A stretch of DNA of 64,000 bases from Orychophragmus violaceus. Its lineage: Eukaryota > Streptophyta > Magnoliopsida > Brassicales > Brassicaceae. Below the pieces are notes generated by a model, which was not told the origin of the DNA, ran no database searches, and saw nothing but the letters and a program-made list of their open reading frames with translations. Shown here piece by piece: positions 11,702 through 22,762 of this stretch (position 1 is the stretch's first letter; every line of letters starts with the position of its first letter). A program made the position numbers and the translations under genes. The stretch spans positions 63,577,728 to 63,641,727 of the forward strand of contig CM058236.1 in assembly GCA_030180135.1 (NCBI GenBank), written 5' to 3'.

Positions 11702-12298
11702 ATGTCGACATTATCAAACCAAACTGCGTCGTCAGTCTCAGGTAAATAATTTCTTCTCATTCATTAATCTAATTAGGTTTGATTTCGTGATTCTGGGATT
11801 GTAGGTAATTCACGACGAATTGAAAGGGAAAGAGGAATGCCCAGAGCTTGTAGATGTGGACAAAGCTCAATGATAAGAACTTCTGGAACGGCTAAGAATC
11901 CGGGAAGACTTTTCTATTGTTGCCCAAACGGATCTGAAGAAGTAAGCTCACTTCGACATCACACATTATTGTTGCTATTTTCAGTTTCATACAGAGCACG
12001 ATGTCTGAGCCTTTCGAAATTATTGTAGGATAAACATCATTTGTTCAAATGGACTGATGAAAGTATGGTTGGGGATATTGAAGATTTACAATCCATGGTT
12101 GGTGAGCTTAAAAGTGATTTGTCGGATGTGAAAGATGTCGTATTTGGATATGAGAAACATGTGCTCGAGTTGAAAACAAAGATAGCTAAATTTGAGAGAG
12201 AAGGGAAGGAATGCATCACTGAAGAAGTGCAAAGCATAAAAAAAATGATGTTGTGTGGTCTTGGATTTTCTGTGATCTGTTACTACTTTATGGCTTAA
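11702..12298 (+). CDS. GRF-type zinc-finger small protein carried by the MULE (148 aa, three exons)
   Basis: Exons at 11702-11741, 11805-11941 and 12029-12298 join in frame through GT-AG introns to an uninterrupted 148-residue protein. The GRF finger spans about residues 24-68: CRCG, then TAKNPGRLFYCC, then HHLFKWTDE at the exon 2/3 joint. After it comes an acidic heptad-like stretch that should form a coiled coil, then a C-terminal hydrophobic tail (LCGLGFSVICYYF) that could anchor it in a membrane. GRF fingers bind single-stranded nucleic acid in known proteins. The role here is unknown. It occupies the second-gene position of the MULE and is intact, unlike the transposase. Confidence 0.82.
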
Positions 12299-12628
12299 TG
12301 CTCATGTGTTAGAGCTTGATGTCTAGTGTTTGTTATGTGAGGATTGAAGTCATGAAGACATTGTGTTTTAAGTTATATTCCTAAGATTATGTGTTTTAAG
12401 TTGATGTGTTTTTGATCTAAACAAATCAAATATCGAAAACAGAAACACTGTCATTAAATCCCCAGACACAAACAATGTTAAAACAGAACCACGACCAAAG
12501 ACATTATCCAAAAACAGAGTTATATTCCTAACCGAAATAGACCCATGAGCAAATGAACCAAAAGCAAAGTCATTATCCAACAAAAAAAAGACAGACGATC
12601 ATGATCAAAACAGAGAAACAATAGACAC
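12299..12628. other. Intergenic between the two convergent MULE genes
   Basis: 330 bp holding the 3' flanks of both genes. No further gene is supportable. Confidence 0.7.
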
Positions 12629-15325
12629 TTAAACTTGAGCAATGGAAGTCTGAGTTGGCTGTGATGCAAATGCTTCTGCGTCAATATTCATTGACTCCGC
12701 CATTTCTTCCGAGTTCTGGACTCTCTTCCTCTTCACCGGTCGAGGTTTTCGAGGGACTCCATCATTTAGACAAGTAGTAACGTTGTGACCAGCCATGCTA
12801 CACCTAGTACAATGCATTATCCGTGCGTGTCGGTTTACTTGTTTTCCCTTTGTTGGACTCTCATTCACGCCTTTGATTCGTTTTGCAGGTTTCTTTTTTC
12901 TACCCATCGACTTCTCTCTTGGTGGAGGTTCTAAAGTTGATTCACCCGACTTTTTCCAGAACTTTAACCCTCTTACTGGTTTGATTGAATCTGAATATTG
13001 CTTCCTCCATGTCGATGTCAAATACCAATGTGAAATCAAGTTATCCTTCTGATATGTCTTTCGATCAAATACAACACGGAGCGCATGTCGACAGGGAATT
13101 CCAGTTAAGTCCCACCTCCTGCAGCTGCAAGTCATTGCTTTCATATTTACCGAATATGATATCCCAAGCTCAATTACCTCAAACTCGCCATTAGAACCAG
13201 GAAAAATGCGACACTTGCTTCTGTGCTTTGTCTCTGAAGCAATAACTTTACTGACTTTTTCACTAAACTTCCCCTTATGCTTGTTTGACTTATTCTTCCT
13301 GAGTTCGATCCGAATCATAGCTTGCCTTCTCATCGTTTCCAACATCTCGACCAAAGGCATTGCACGTGCTTTCTCGAGTGTGCTATTGTAGGACTCGGAA
13401 TTGTTGTTGAGTGCGTCTTCGCAAGTACAAGTCGTGGTGAAAAAAGCTCGACTACATGTTTCCGGCCTCCTTACCATTAGCACATCATATACTTCGACAT
13501 CATATTCTTTCAATGCTTTCAAATTCAGCTGATAATCTGCCTCGTTAAAACTCTCAACAACTCTCCAGAACAGCTTCTTCATTTCAGGCTTCCTCAGAAA
13601 AAATTTCTTCAAGTTTCCGTAAATATGTCTTGCACACATTCGGTGTTCAACATTAGGCAACTCTTGCTCTGCTGCGATAAGCAATCCCTATAAAACAGTA
13701 CATGATATGTAAGCAGTACCAACTAAAAACTCATAGATTCAAATCAATAGCTCAAGCGTGTATACCTTTTGTCGATCTGAAATAAGAGTAAATCCTTGAC
13801 CATTTCCTAGACCAAGATCAACTTTCAGTTTCTGCATAAACCATGCCCAAGTCTCTGTACTCTCTACGTGCACGACTGCCCAAGCAAGTGGATAAATTTG
13901 GTTGTTGGCATCCCTACCAACTTCTGCCAGAAGCTGTCCTTTTATCGTGCCTTTGAGAAAACATCCGTCTATCCCGAATATTGGTCGACAATATGACCGC
14001 CATGTGTTTTTTAGGACAGGAAAAGACACGTAGAACCGGTCAAATACTTCTAGTTCACCAGGTCCAATGGTTGTTCTCAGCTCAGTTGTTGCATTTCGAT
14101 TTGTCCTGTATAAGACACAAAAACATAAATACACATGATAGAAACTTAAACAAGTTGTTATGAAATAGTAAACTTACACGTGAATCTCGGTTTCATAGTC
14201 TTTCAGCCTTCGATACTGCTCATCATACTCTGCTTGTATGAGATCCAAAGCCCTCTTTTTCGCCTTTCGACATTGATCATTAGATGCACTCAGATCGTAC
14301 AAAGTCTGAATTTTCTCTTGAATTGCTTTTGGCTTTATGTCTGGATCATTTCTATAACATCATTCAAGACCATCTCCGCGATTATAGTGTCTGAAAAAAT
14401 CTTGCAACGACCATCTTTATGGCAACAATGAACATCTTGAAATGTCTTCACCATCCATAGACCCGTTGATTCTTCGAAAGAACAATATATTCTCCACGTA
14501 CACGGTTCTGAGTCCTCCGCAACAACTGCTGCACAAATCGCTTCAGATTTAAGTCCTCCCCATCTACTGAATTTAACATTCCATCCACCCATTAAAGCAT
14601 ACTCCAATACAGCTTCTCGGAACTCTTTAACACTGTCAAACAAATGTCTTATTTTTAACTCTCCACTCCCTCTTTTCCATCTATCATATGAAATTCCTCT
14701 TTCTTCTTCATCAAAATCTGAATTAGGAGGAGTATCTTGATAATTCTCGTTCTCCTCATCTTCACAAATCTCCCCAACTACGGCTTCAACCCGGGCATCT
14801 TCCTAAAATTCGTTCTCCTCATCGCCATTGTCCTCTGTAACACTGTTATCGTCTTCTGTCGCAACAACATTATTGTTACCTTCATCTCCAAGCTCATCGA
14901 TGTCTTCATGCTCCATATAAATGTCGACAGACTTAGTCCGATTAGCAGCTTTACACATTTTCTTAAAACTATCACTCCCGTTACCTAACACTTTAAGTTG
15001 TTGAAGATCTTCATGAGGCATCTTGTACCAAAATCTTTCACCATAAAGAGATATGGGTAGATTCCTCAACCCACTAAACAATGCCGTAGACTGTATCTCA
15101 AGCGTATGACATTCGCCTCCATTGTAGACTACGACAGCACGTTCAAGTGTCTCAAATTTTCCTTTGTAATAGATTTTGAAAACAGTTTCTGAATCACTGC
15201 AATTAACAAGATCTCGAAGTCATTTAACATGATTTTAACACAATCAAACAAAAAACCAGTTAACACAGAAATGTCAAAAGAAAATTCAGGAATCGATTAG
15301 TTGAAATCGGATTTCATTACCTCAT
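12629..15325 (-). pseudogene. MuDR-type MULE transposase, four exons, with one stop and one frameshift
   Basis: Proposed exons on minus are 15325-15321 (ATGAG), 15196-14178, 14105-13766 and 13687-12629, each with GT-AG introns in matching phase. Domains in order: an N-terminal plant MuDR domain (FKIYYKGKFE onward), an acidic linker, a MuDR DNA-binding region (14643-14335), the DDE transposase core with IDGCFLKG and AEVGRDANNQIYPLAWAVV, SDRQKG across the exon 3/4 joint, a SWIM finger (CSCRRWDLTGIPCRHA) and a CCHC knuckle (CTRCSMAGHNVTTC). A TAG at 14803-14805 cuts the acidic linker, and one missing base near 14350 shifts the frame. Otherwise the gene is well preserved. Confidence 0.9.
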
Positions 15326-15478
15326 CTCACCGAATCGATTGCTCTGATTAAGAATCAGAACATGTATTGTCGGATTGAAGAAACCCTAAATTGGGGAATC
15401 GATTTCTCTTCGAGCTGGGTTTTTGGGTCGGAGAGAAGGAATAAAAGTCCCAAATGCTTTTAATTACAAACGACGTCG

Positions 15479-15733
15479 TTTTCAATTTTTTAACCCATCT
15501 GATTTATAAAACGACGTCATTTTCTTATTACACTAATCCGAGTCATCATCCTAATCACCCCACTTAACGACAGAATTAACGATGTTAACGTCTAGGAATG
15601 AAATGGAGAAAATCATGTAATGTGTGAATGCAATTCAAAATTTTAAGTAGTGTGGGCATGTTACATCACGCTTACGAAATGTGGATATGAATTTTCGCAG
15701 CATCTAAGAGTGCGGGCACGGATATGCCGTTCT
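15479..15733 (-). repeat. MULE right terminal inverted repeat
   Basis: 255 bp, inverted partner of 11361-11627. It lies about 150 bp upstream of the transposase start and presumably supplies its promoter. Confidence 0.9.
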
Positions 15734-16427
15734 CCCGATATCTAGATGGCACGTTGGAATGCAATATATAAGGGCCTGTTCTGAGTGAATCCTGGGTGAA
15801 AACATATATGAATTTGATTGACTTCCGAGTTTTCCGATTACATTATGCACCACCTCCCGTAAATTTTTTTATTCGGTTTCCGAACATAATATTCCGGAGA
15901 ACTTAATAGCCGGCGACTGGTCCTCTTTCACTGTAACGAGAAATAACTGATGATCCCCGTGAAAGGTTTCTTCATAAGTCTCACATCCAATGTTAAAAAC
16001 CCAATCTCATGTACATACCAAACATTGTTCCCATTACTTTGGAAGGTAGGATTGAAACATTTAACCAAAGAAACAACGAGATGAAGATTACTCGCACGAT
16101 ATCCAACGAAAACATAATAAGACAACCATAAAGCAGCCATCAAACCATATAATACATAAGAAGATAATATGAAAAGAGAAGGCAAAATAAAATCATCGCA
16201 CATGTCTAAGATTAAAAATAGGACAAAAGTGTTCAGAGATAAGTTTTGTCTTTAGACTGTTCATCATGATAAGACTAGAAAAGGGTTCAATGTCTTTTTA
16301 ACACTAAAAACCAGAAACCTTCAAAAGATTTATTAAAGCAGAGAAGACTCGTATGAACAAAATACGGCGAAATACATGCTCATATTCGTATTTCCATCAA
16401 AGATCAAAATGGTGATGATTCAGGATT
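15734..16427. other. Non-coding flank and 3' region of the lysine-rich gene
   Basis: A 91-codon ATG frame on minus (16203-15928) has hydrophobic segments but no motif I recognise and no supporting structure. I do not call it a gene. The part near 16250-16427 is probably the 3' UTR of the neighbouring minus-strand gene. Confidence 0.5.
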
Positions 16428-17996
16428 TTACCGCACAGGCTGTTGGTTGTAGTGGTTCTTCTCCTTCTTCTTCTTTGCAGCCGCCAGCTTTGCACGTTTT
16501 GCAGCAGCCTCCTGCGCAGCAGTTTTCGCTCCGGCATCCATCTCTTTGCTTGATTTCTTCTTCTTCATGGATGCAATCTTTTTTAGCCTTTCTTTGATAT
16601 CAATTGCAGATTGTTCCTCAGTCGGTTCAGACCCAGCAGCTTCATCTACAGCATCCGGGTTAGCTTGTTGTTCTTGAGATTCTTTTACCTCCAGCAGCTT
16701 CTGTTTATCCTTCTTTTTCTTCTTCTTTGATGCCTTTGACTCCCCACCTGCTGCATTCTCTTTCTTATCTCCCTCTCCATTGAGCTCTTCTTTCTTTTCT
16801 TCTTTAGCCTCTGTGAAAGAACACCCACAAGGTACTGATATTAGTAAAATGCTATCAAAACAACTTGATTTACTCAGCAAGAAAAAAAGCAAAACCAAGA
16901 TCGTGATACAAAACACTAGAAATGGCAATACGGTGGAGTACAATTGCTTGACAAGAATTAGTTGTATTGGCTATGCAAATAATAATACATTGAGAGTATT
17001 ATTAAAATGTCAGAAATGGAAAAGGGTACCTTTAGCGTCTTCTAGACCATTATTCTCCTTGGGGGCAACTCCAAAATCTGCCAACAAAGCCTCAAGCTCA
17101 GCAAGTTCCTTCTTTTTCCTCTCTTTCTTGGAAAGCTGCCTCTCTGCCTCTTTAGGTGGTGCAAGAACTTCAGGAGCTTTCTTCATCTCATGCTCTGGTT
17201 CTGGATGAACTTGAACCTCTGTTTCCTGTTCGTGCTCTTCATCCACATCATCATCACCTTCATCAAGAATATCTTCCTCACTTTCACTTTCCTGAGAATC
17301 AAAACGACAGAATCCCATCAGAAACCATGAACCGTACATGCAATATGGACACAAACACACACTAAAAGCAATTCAACCTGAACAAAAAAGCTCAAGCTAT
17401 AAATTATCTATGCGATAATACATAAATGAAAACATTCAGAAGGGAGAAAGCAACTAGCTTCAGAAAGGACCAGTATGTGCAACGATAATAATCCATTTCT
17501 GCCACCCAATACAAACATCAAATACAAACTAATACGTATGAAACAAACATAGGATAAATCAAAGAAAATCACAACCAATTCAGGAACCAGAGTGACAACA
17601 ACTCAGGCAAAAGAGATGAAAGAGAAGTCATTAGACTGAAGAGGACACAATGGTTTGATTTCTGACCTCAACATGAGTGTCTTTTGCATCAGTATGGGAA
17701 GGCTCAGAAGTACTCCAACCAGAAGGGGGAGGAGCAGTGGTTGCGTAATAGTCATCATCTTCATCGTCATCATCAATATCAGCCCAAGACTTAACTTTTA
17801 AAGGCGTAGGTGCCCAGAAAACCTGTGGCTCAGGCTCCTTCAGTGGCTCTTGCCTTGACGATGACTTAGAGGACCCTTTGCTCTTACCTGCTTTGTCCGT
17901 CTTCTTCTTCTTCTTACGAGTGTCCAAAGCTGCAAACAAATTGGTGCTCTGGATCGTAATCGATCCTTCGTCTCTCCTGTTCCCACCTCCAGACAT
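16428..17996 (-). CDS. Lysine/glutamate-rich conserved plant protein of unknown function (324 aa, three exons)
   Basis: Exons at 17996-17667, 17291-17030 and 16810-16428 join through GT-AG introns into an uninterrupted 324-residue frame, start MSGGGNRRDEGS. The N-terminal third has a lysine tract, then VFWAPTPLKVKSWADIDDDD with a long acidic run. The middle is acidic (ESESEEDILDEGDDDVDEE). It is followed by a charged helix (LSKKERKKKELAELEALLAD). The C-terminus has basic tracts and ERLKKIASMKKKKS. The composition suggests a nuclear or nucleolar protein that is disordered or coiled. I do not recognise a named family. The intact reading frame, introns and non-repetitive surroundings indicate a real host gene. 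A pyrimidine-rich AG just upstream of the ATG (about 18010) may be the end of a 5' UTR intron. Confidence 0.82.
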
Positions 17997-19347
17997 CTTA
18001 CCTCTTCTCTATTAAAGCAAAAAAAAACAAAGATCGAGATAACCAACAAGCTTCTTCTGACAAAACCGATAAGTGTAAACGGATAAACAAAGGGAAATAT
18101 GAAATCTGAGCTGATTTCTACACGATAACAAATCTATAAGCGAAAATCCTAGACTTGTGCTAATCACTGATCGCCCAAATGATAGATCAGTACAATCCGA
18201 TGGATTGAAAATTAGGGTTCGAGATGAGAAATCATAAAATCCACAGGGTAGCTATTAAATGGAAACGAAGACACGAGATAGAAGAAGAGAAGCTGCATTA
18301 AGCGATTGGTACTTTATGTGAGATTAGAATTAAGGTTTTGCTTCTTCTATTGAGGATGAGGAAATCTGGGTGAAGCAGCAGTATAGGTTAGGGCTAAATC
18401 GAGAAAAGGAGATAACGCCATTGAAAAGCTCGTGTCCCTGAATTTATATCGGTTATGTGAATTTACATTTTCAGTATTTTTTTTGTCAACACATTTTCCG
18501 TAGCTAATAAATTATTATTTTTTCCTTTTTTATTATTATTTTGTTTCCTAACGTTTCGAAATGAAAAAAACAGCAATTTCTTCAAGACAAATTAAATGCG
18601 AATCAGATAATACAAATTCAAATCAAAGGATCAAATAGTTTAGAGAAATTTGGCTAAAAAGGCTGGAAAAAAAACTATTGTCCTAATAGACTTTTTGTAT
18701 ACTAAAAATGTCCTACTAGTATTAAATTTTATGTAAAACCTGTTTTAACCTTACGTAAAAAAAGATTTGTAAATCTCAAACAATTAATATAAAACAATAA
18801 AATAAAAAGAAAACTGAAGCATCTTTTCTCCATCTTTTCCTCCTCTGTAATTCTTCTTCTCTTCGTAGATGAAGACCTAAAGGAAGTTCCGATTATTCGT
18901 CTCCGGCCGCCTGTGCGCCTCCGCCTTCGACAATTATGTGCGCTTCTGCAGATATCGGGCTTTGCTCCTCCTTCTTTGTGACGCATCTGCGAAAGAGATT
19001 TCTTCTCCACCAATTTTGCATCTCCACCTCTGCTCGTCATTCGTTGTGCCTCTGCCTCCGCGGAAGAGACATTTTAACCTCCTATCCTGAAATTTACTCC
19101 AAAGTCTAGACCAGTAACTATTTCTCTTCTCTTCTCCTTCGATTGCTATTGTTCTAAACTTCCAGATCCTGTCATTTGTCATGAAATTTGCATTAGTTAA
19201 GAGTCGAGAGTTGAGATAGTCATTTGAATTTGACTGTTGTTTGATGTGTTTTTCTTAGGTTTTTTCTTCTTTCTTTCTGCATTCTATTGAATTTGCTTGT
19301 TCTTGTTCTTGATTTACGTTTTTATGATCGGTTTGGCTTCGTGAGCT
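17997..19347. other. 5' regions of two divergent host genes, otherwise no gene seen
   Basis: Positions 17997-18430 look like the leader and promoter of the minus-strand lysine-rich gene. The rest is AT-rich non-coding DNA leading to the plus-strand gene starting near 19348. Short open frames on minus between 18729 and 19182 lack recognisable content and I reject them. Confidence 0.5.
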
Positions 19348-20552
19348 ATGCTTTCTTTCTTTGGAGACATGGAAAGATATAAAATACCAGCTGATGAGGT
19401 TGTCCGCCGGTTGACCATCAGAATATATGGGAAGCTTGGAATTTTCCGTGATGCAGACATATTTCAAGATCAAATTAATGCAGTCCACAGTAAATCTTAG
19501 CTCACTTGTTAAGACATTGAACGTAATCTAGTTTTGCTTAGATGCTGGAACACATATTGATATCCTTTTAAATCTCCACAATATATTAACATTCACAATG
19601 CAGGAGTCAGCAATATCGTGTTCTCAGACTCGTGATTTGTTGAGGATGGAACAGTTCGGAAACTGTCAAACGTGCATTCTTTCAAAGTAATCTGGAATCT
19701 GTTTGTTTTATTGCTTTCCTAAATCCCATGAGCCTCCTAATTGTACTCTTAAATAATCGACATGATCATTTGGTTGCTATAAAGGAAACGTGAAAAGAAG
19801 GGAAAACAGATTTGGGTGTGCTCTGCTATGAGGAATCTGGATCATCAATTTCAATATGACCAGTCACATTCATATCGTAAGTGGACAGATCGTGGTTACA
19901 AAAGTAGTCTAGCAATTAGATACTCGCAATATGTTTGTTATCAGAGAAATAGAACTGAGTTCCCTTTTCTGCAGGTGAAATAATCTATGAGCTTGTTAGT
20001 TTAGTAGAGCAATATGGAACTAAATACTCAGCTCAATATGTTTCTGATCCTTGTTGGTACACTTCATACCAAACTCTCCAAAGGTTTTTGGCGGAAACCG
20101 CCACAGGAAATAGCACAGTTAACGCTGCTACAACCTGTGATGAACTCTGCAAATTTAAGTCATCACTCTTGGAGGGTATCTTAGAGGTAAATTCATCCCT
20201 TTTTTAAAGCAAATTATTTTCAATACTCATTCTTTCAACGCTTAATGTCTCTTAGCTAGAAGATTTTAGTTTCCATTTTCCACATATAGTCTTTGTGATA
20301 AGGTCTTTGCCTATAAATTTTCAGGGAAACGTTCTGCTTATTATCTTGATAAGTGGGCTTTGTTGTATGGCGGGCATCGACACACCAACTAGATCCGAGA
20401 CTCCTCAAGATTTAGAGCAATCACATATCTCTATCTTTACAAACAAATATGCATGTAATGATGTACTCCACGAGAAATGTATTTATAGTTGCAGTGTCTT
20501 AATTACGAAGGGACGTGTATGTCTTGCGAGATGCTGCGACCCATTTGATTAG
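19348..20552 (+). CDS. Unidentified multi-exon plant gene, possibly partial
   Basis: Consecutive blocks read as exons. The first starts at ATG 19348 (MLSFFGDMERYKIPADEVVRR). Further blocks follow at about 19605-19688 (SCSQTRDLLRMEQFGNCQTC), 19785-19879, 19975-20187 (REIIYELVSLVEQYGTKYSA) and 20325-20552, with plausible GT-AG borders for most. The first joint only stays in frame with a weak donor near 19483, so either the model is wrong or the gene has decayed. The last exon is cysteine-rich and ends at TAG 20550. I recognise no domain. The intron spacing and protein-like composition argue for a host gene rather than a transposon. Confidence 0.45.
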
Positions 20553-21043
20553 TTGAATGAAATAGACCATGATGTATTCCATTAAAAAGAAAAAACGCTA
20601 AACTGACTCTAAAAAAATGTTTTAGATTCTGAAACAAAAAGAAAAAATAAATAAAAGATGAAATCATTAGCAATAATAACATGCGGATAGTTGTATTGAT
20701 CAAATCTCCGAGAAAATAGCTTCGATATCACCGATTCTCTGTTCTATTCTATAGTCTTTTGAAACCATGATCTTCAGCTTATCAAGAGTAGTATTAGAAT
20801 CAAGAGCAAGTAAGCTCCCTCCTTTTTATTCATCAACATCAAAACTTCAACGATTGCTGTCACATGATTTCCAAACACCACATGTTGCGTAGATATGAAT
20901 CATGATGGACGTCAAAAACAGGTATGACAAAAATTAAGAAGAATTCATTGATGGGGACGTCAAAAAGAGGTATGTGACATTTTTTTTGAAAAAAGAAGAA
21001 GATAATTTCGAAATATTCAACATAAAAATGATAAAGATGATCA
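20553..21043. other. AT-rich intergenic
   Basis: About 490 bp downstream of the unidentified gene. No gene, RNA or mobile element could be supported. Confidence 0.6.
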
Positions 21044-21430
21044 TAGATTTTGTTCCTAGATTTTCTCTAATTTTTAACAGATTTCGTGGAATGTACATTC
21101 CACAAAATGTAGAAGAAAGAGAGTACTGTGGATTGTATGTTCCACGAATGTTAGAATAATGAGTAATTGGGAGAATGTAAATTCTACGAAATTGTAGAAT
21201 AAATATAAAACTTCAGATTACGTATTCCACAAAATGTTTCAATTTTTAGAATATAGTAAAAAGTGTAGAAATCGTATTCCACAGTTTTAGAATGCAGTTA
21301 AAACCGTAGAGTTTACAATCTACAAAAGGTGGATCATAGTGCAAGTGGTAGATTATGTATTCTAAATGGTTTGGATATTAGTGAAAACGGTAGAACACGT
21401 ATTCTACATGATAGAATTCATATTCTATTA
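21044..21430. repeat. Degenerate 42-bp minisatellite with an 18-bp quasi-palindrome in each unit
   Basis: Units start at about 21086, 21128, 21170, 21213, 21265, 21306, 21348 and 21390, so the spacing is 41-43 bp with one longer step. Each begins with a version of GTAGAATACGTATTCTAC. The copy at 21086-21103 (GTGGAATGTACATTCCAC) is a perfect palindrome. The second half of each unit resembles AAAATGTTAGAATATAGTGA. A weaker unit may lie at 21044. Copies have diverged strongly, so the array is old. Confidence 0.75.
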
Positions 21431-22118
21431 TTTTAGAACATGTAAGAAAACATAATATTAAAATTCGAAAAATAACAGGAATTTTTTTTTGAAAAATCCA
21501 GATTGGTGTATTTTTATTTTGCTTATTTTCTGTATTTTTTGGAAATAAAAATAATACGAAATATGAATTTTTAAAAATAATAATAAGGGTAATCATGTCA
21601 AATTAAGGTAAAATATGAAAAAGGAGTAAAGGGACAATAATCTTTTTTTTTCCATCCCTTTTATACAAATCTCCCAATAGTTTAAAATATGTTATAAAAT
21701 AGAAAAAGTTTTACATATTTTAATGAAATAAATATAAATATAATAAATATATATATTAAACATAAAATAAAATTAAATACAATAGTAAGATTGAGTAATT
21801 TGATTTGTCTATAACATATTTTCAACATGTTTAATGATGTTTACTATTGGATTTTTCTCGACTATCTTTGATATTTTATGTCATCAAAATCAGTTTTAGA
21901 TTTTGTGTTGTTAATCTTAGTAAATCTAATTATTCTTACAAAAAATTATGAGATAATTTGTATGAAAATTAAGTTACAAAATTTATCATCAGAAAAATTA
22001 GATACAAAGGTTTTGATAAAATAAAGAATTAAATAAAATTAAATACTAGTAATTAAAAGAATTACATTAAAAAATTATGCAATTTTATGATAGTTATTAA
22101 AATTAACTGATTTTTGTA
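21431..22118. other. Very AT-rich intergenic
   Basis: About 690 bp of strongly AT-rich sequence with no supportable gene. Confidence 0.6.
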
Positions 22119-22354
22119 CTCGTTTCGTTTCATAATAAATGTCATTCCGACATTTTTCACACAAATTAAAAAATATATTAAAAATTTTATTATATTCTTA
22201 ACCACTACTTTTAATTTTGATATTCTTATTTTTTCATTGGTTAATACTAATATTAAAATGAGTAATTTATGTCAAATTTGCATTGAAAATCTAAAATAAT
22301 ACTTATTTTGAAACGAAAAAATAACTCTAAAACGACATTATGAAACGGAAGGAG
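22119..22354. mobile_element. Stowaway-like MITE (Tc1/mariner type)
   Basis: 236 bp with terminal inverted repeats: CTCGTTTCGTTTCATAAT at the left against the complement of ATTATGAAACGGAAGGAG at the right. TA dinucleotides flank it (22117-22118 and 22355-22356). The interior is AT-rich and non-coding. The end sequence resembles the CTCCCTCCGTTTC type. Confidence 0.78.
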
Positions 22355-22762
22355 TAATATTTTAGGTAACCAAAATATTTATCATTCAAATCACATTGTA
22401 CAAAGTTATAAACTTAGTTCACACAATTTTTTTTTTAAAAATTTGCAATTAGAAATCTTAAGAAAAAAACAATTCAAATAGTTATTTTTAATACCAAAGA
22501 ATATCTAATAAAATACTAAACTAATGATTCTATAATGAATAAATTTTTGGTTAGGCTAACTCTAATTAGCGAAAGAACGGAGAACTTCGACCACCCCATA
22601 TTAGCTACATATGCAGAAGAACTTCGACCACCCCATATTAGCTACGGAGCATGGATCCGCCATGTATAGTATATTTTTGCTTTTGGATTGAAACATATGT
22701 AATTTATTAATATTTATTATTTATAAAAAGCCTAAGATTTGCTATAACCGAAATCCGTTTGT
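22355..22762. other. Non-coding flank upstream of LINE-B
   Basis: AT-rich stretch between the MITE and LINE-B. Apart from the 28-bp duplication, nothing was seen. Confidence 0.6.
22581..22645. repeat. Two direct copies of a 28-bp sequence
   Basis: The 28 bp at 22581-22608, beginning AGAACTTCGACC, recur exactly at 22618-22645, a period of 37 bp. This is probably a small local duplication just upstream of LINE-B. No function is evident. Confidence 0.85.

Larger units (their letters stand above)
11361..15733. mobile_element. MuDR-like MULE with long terminal inverted repeats
   Basis: The element is 4373 bp, bounded by inverted repeats beginning AGAACGGCATATCC at the left and its complement at the right. 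The repeats are about 255 bp; the left copy carries a 12-bp local duplication. Two genes run inwards from the repeats and converge: a GRF zinc-finger gene on plus (11702-12298) and a MuDR transposase on minus (15325-12629). The flanking 9-mers do not match, so no target duplication could be shown. That could mean mutation, or recombination between two copies. Confidence 0.92.

Noticed and set aside
15928..16203. 91-codon ATG frame with hydrophobic stretches
   Set aside because: No recognisable domain, no intron structure, and it overlaps the probable 3' UTR side of a real gene.
18729..19182. Arginine-rich minus-strand frames
   Set aside because: Compositionally biased, non-ATG starts, no homologous look; they overlap the probable promoter and leader of the gene starting at 19348.
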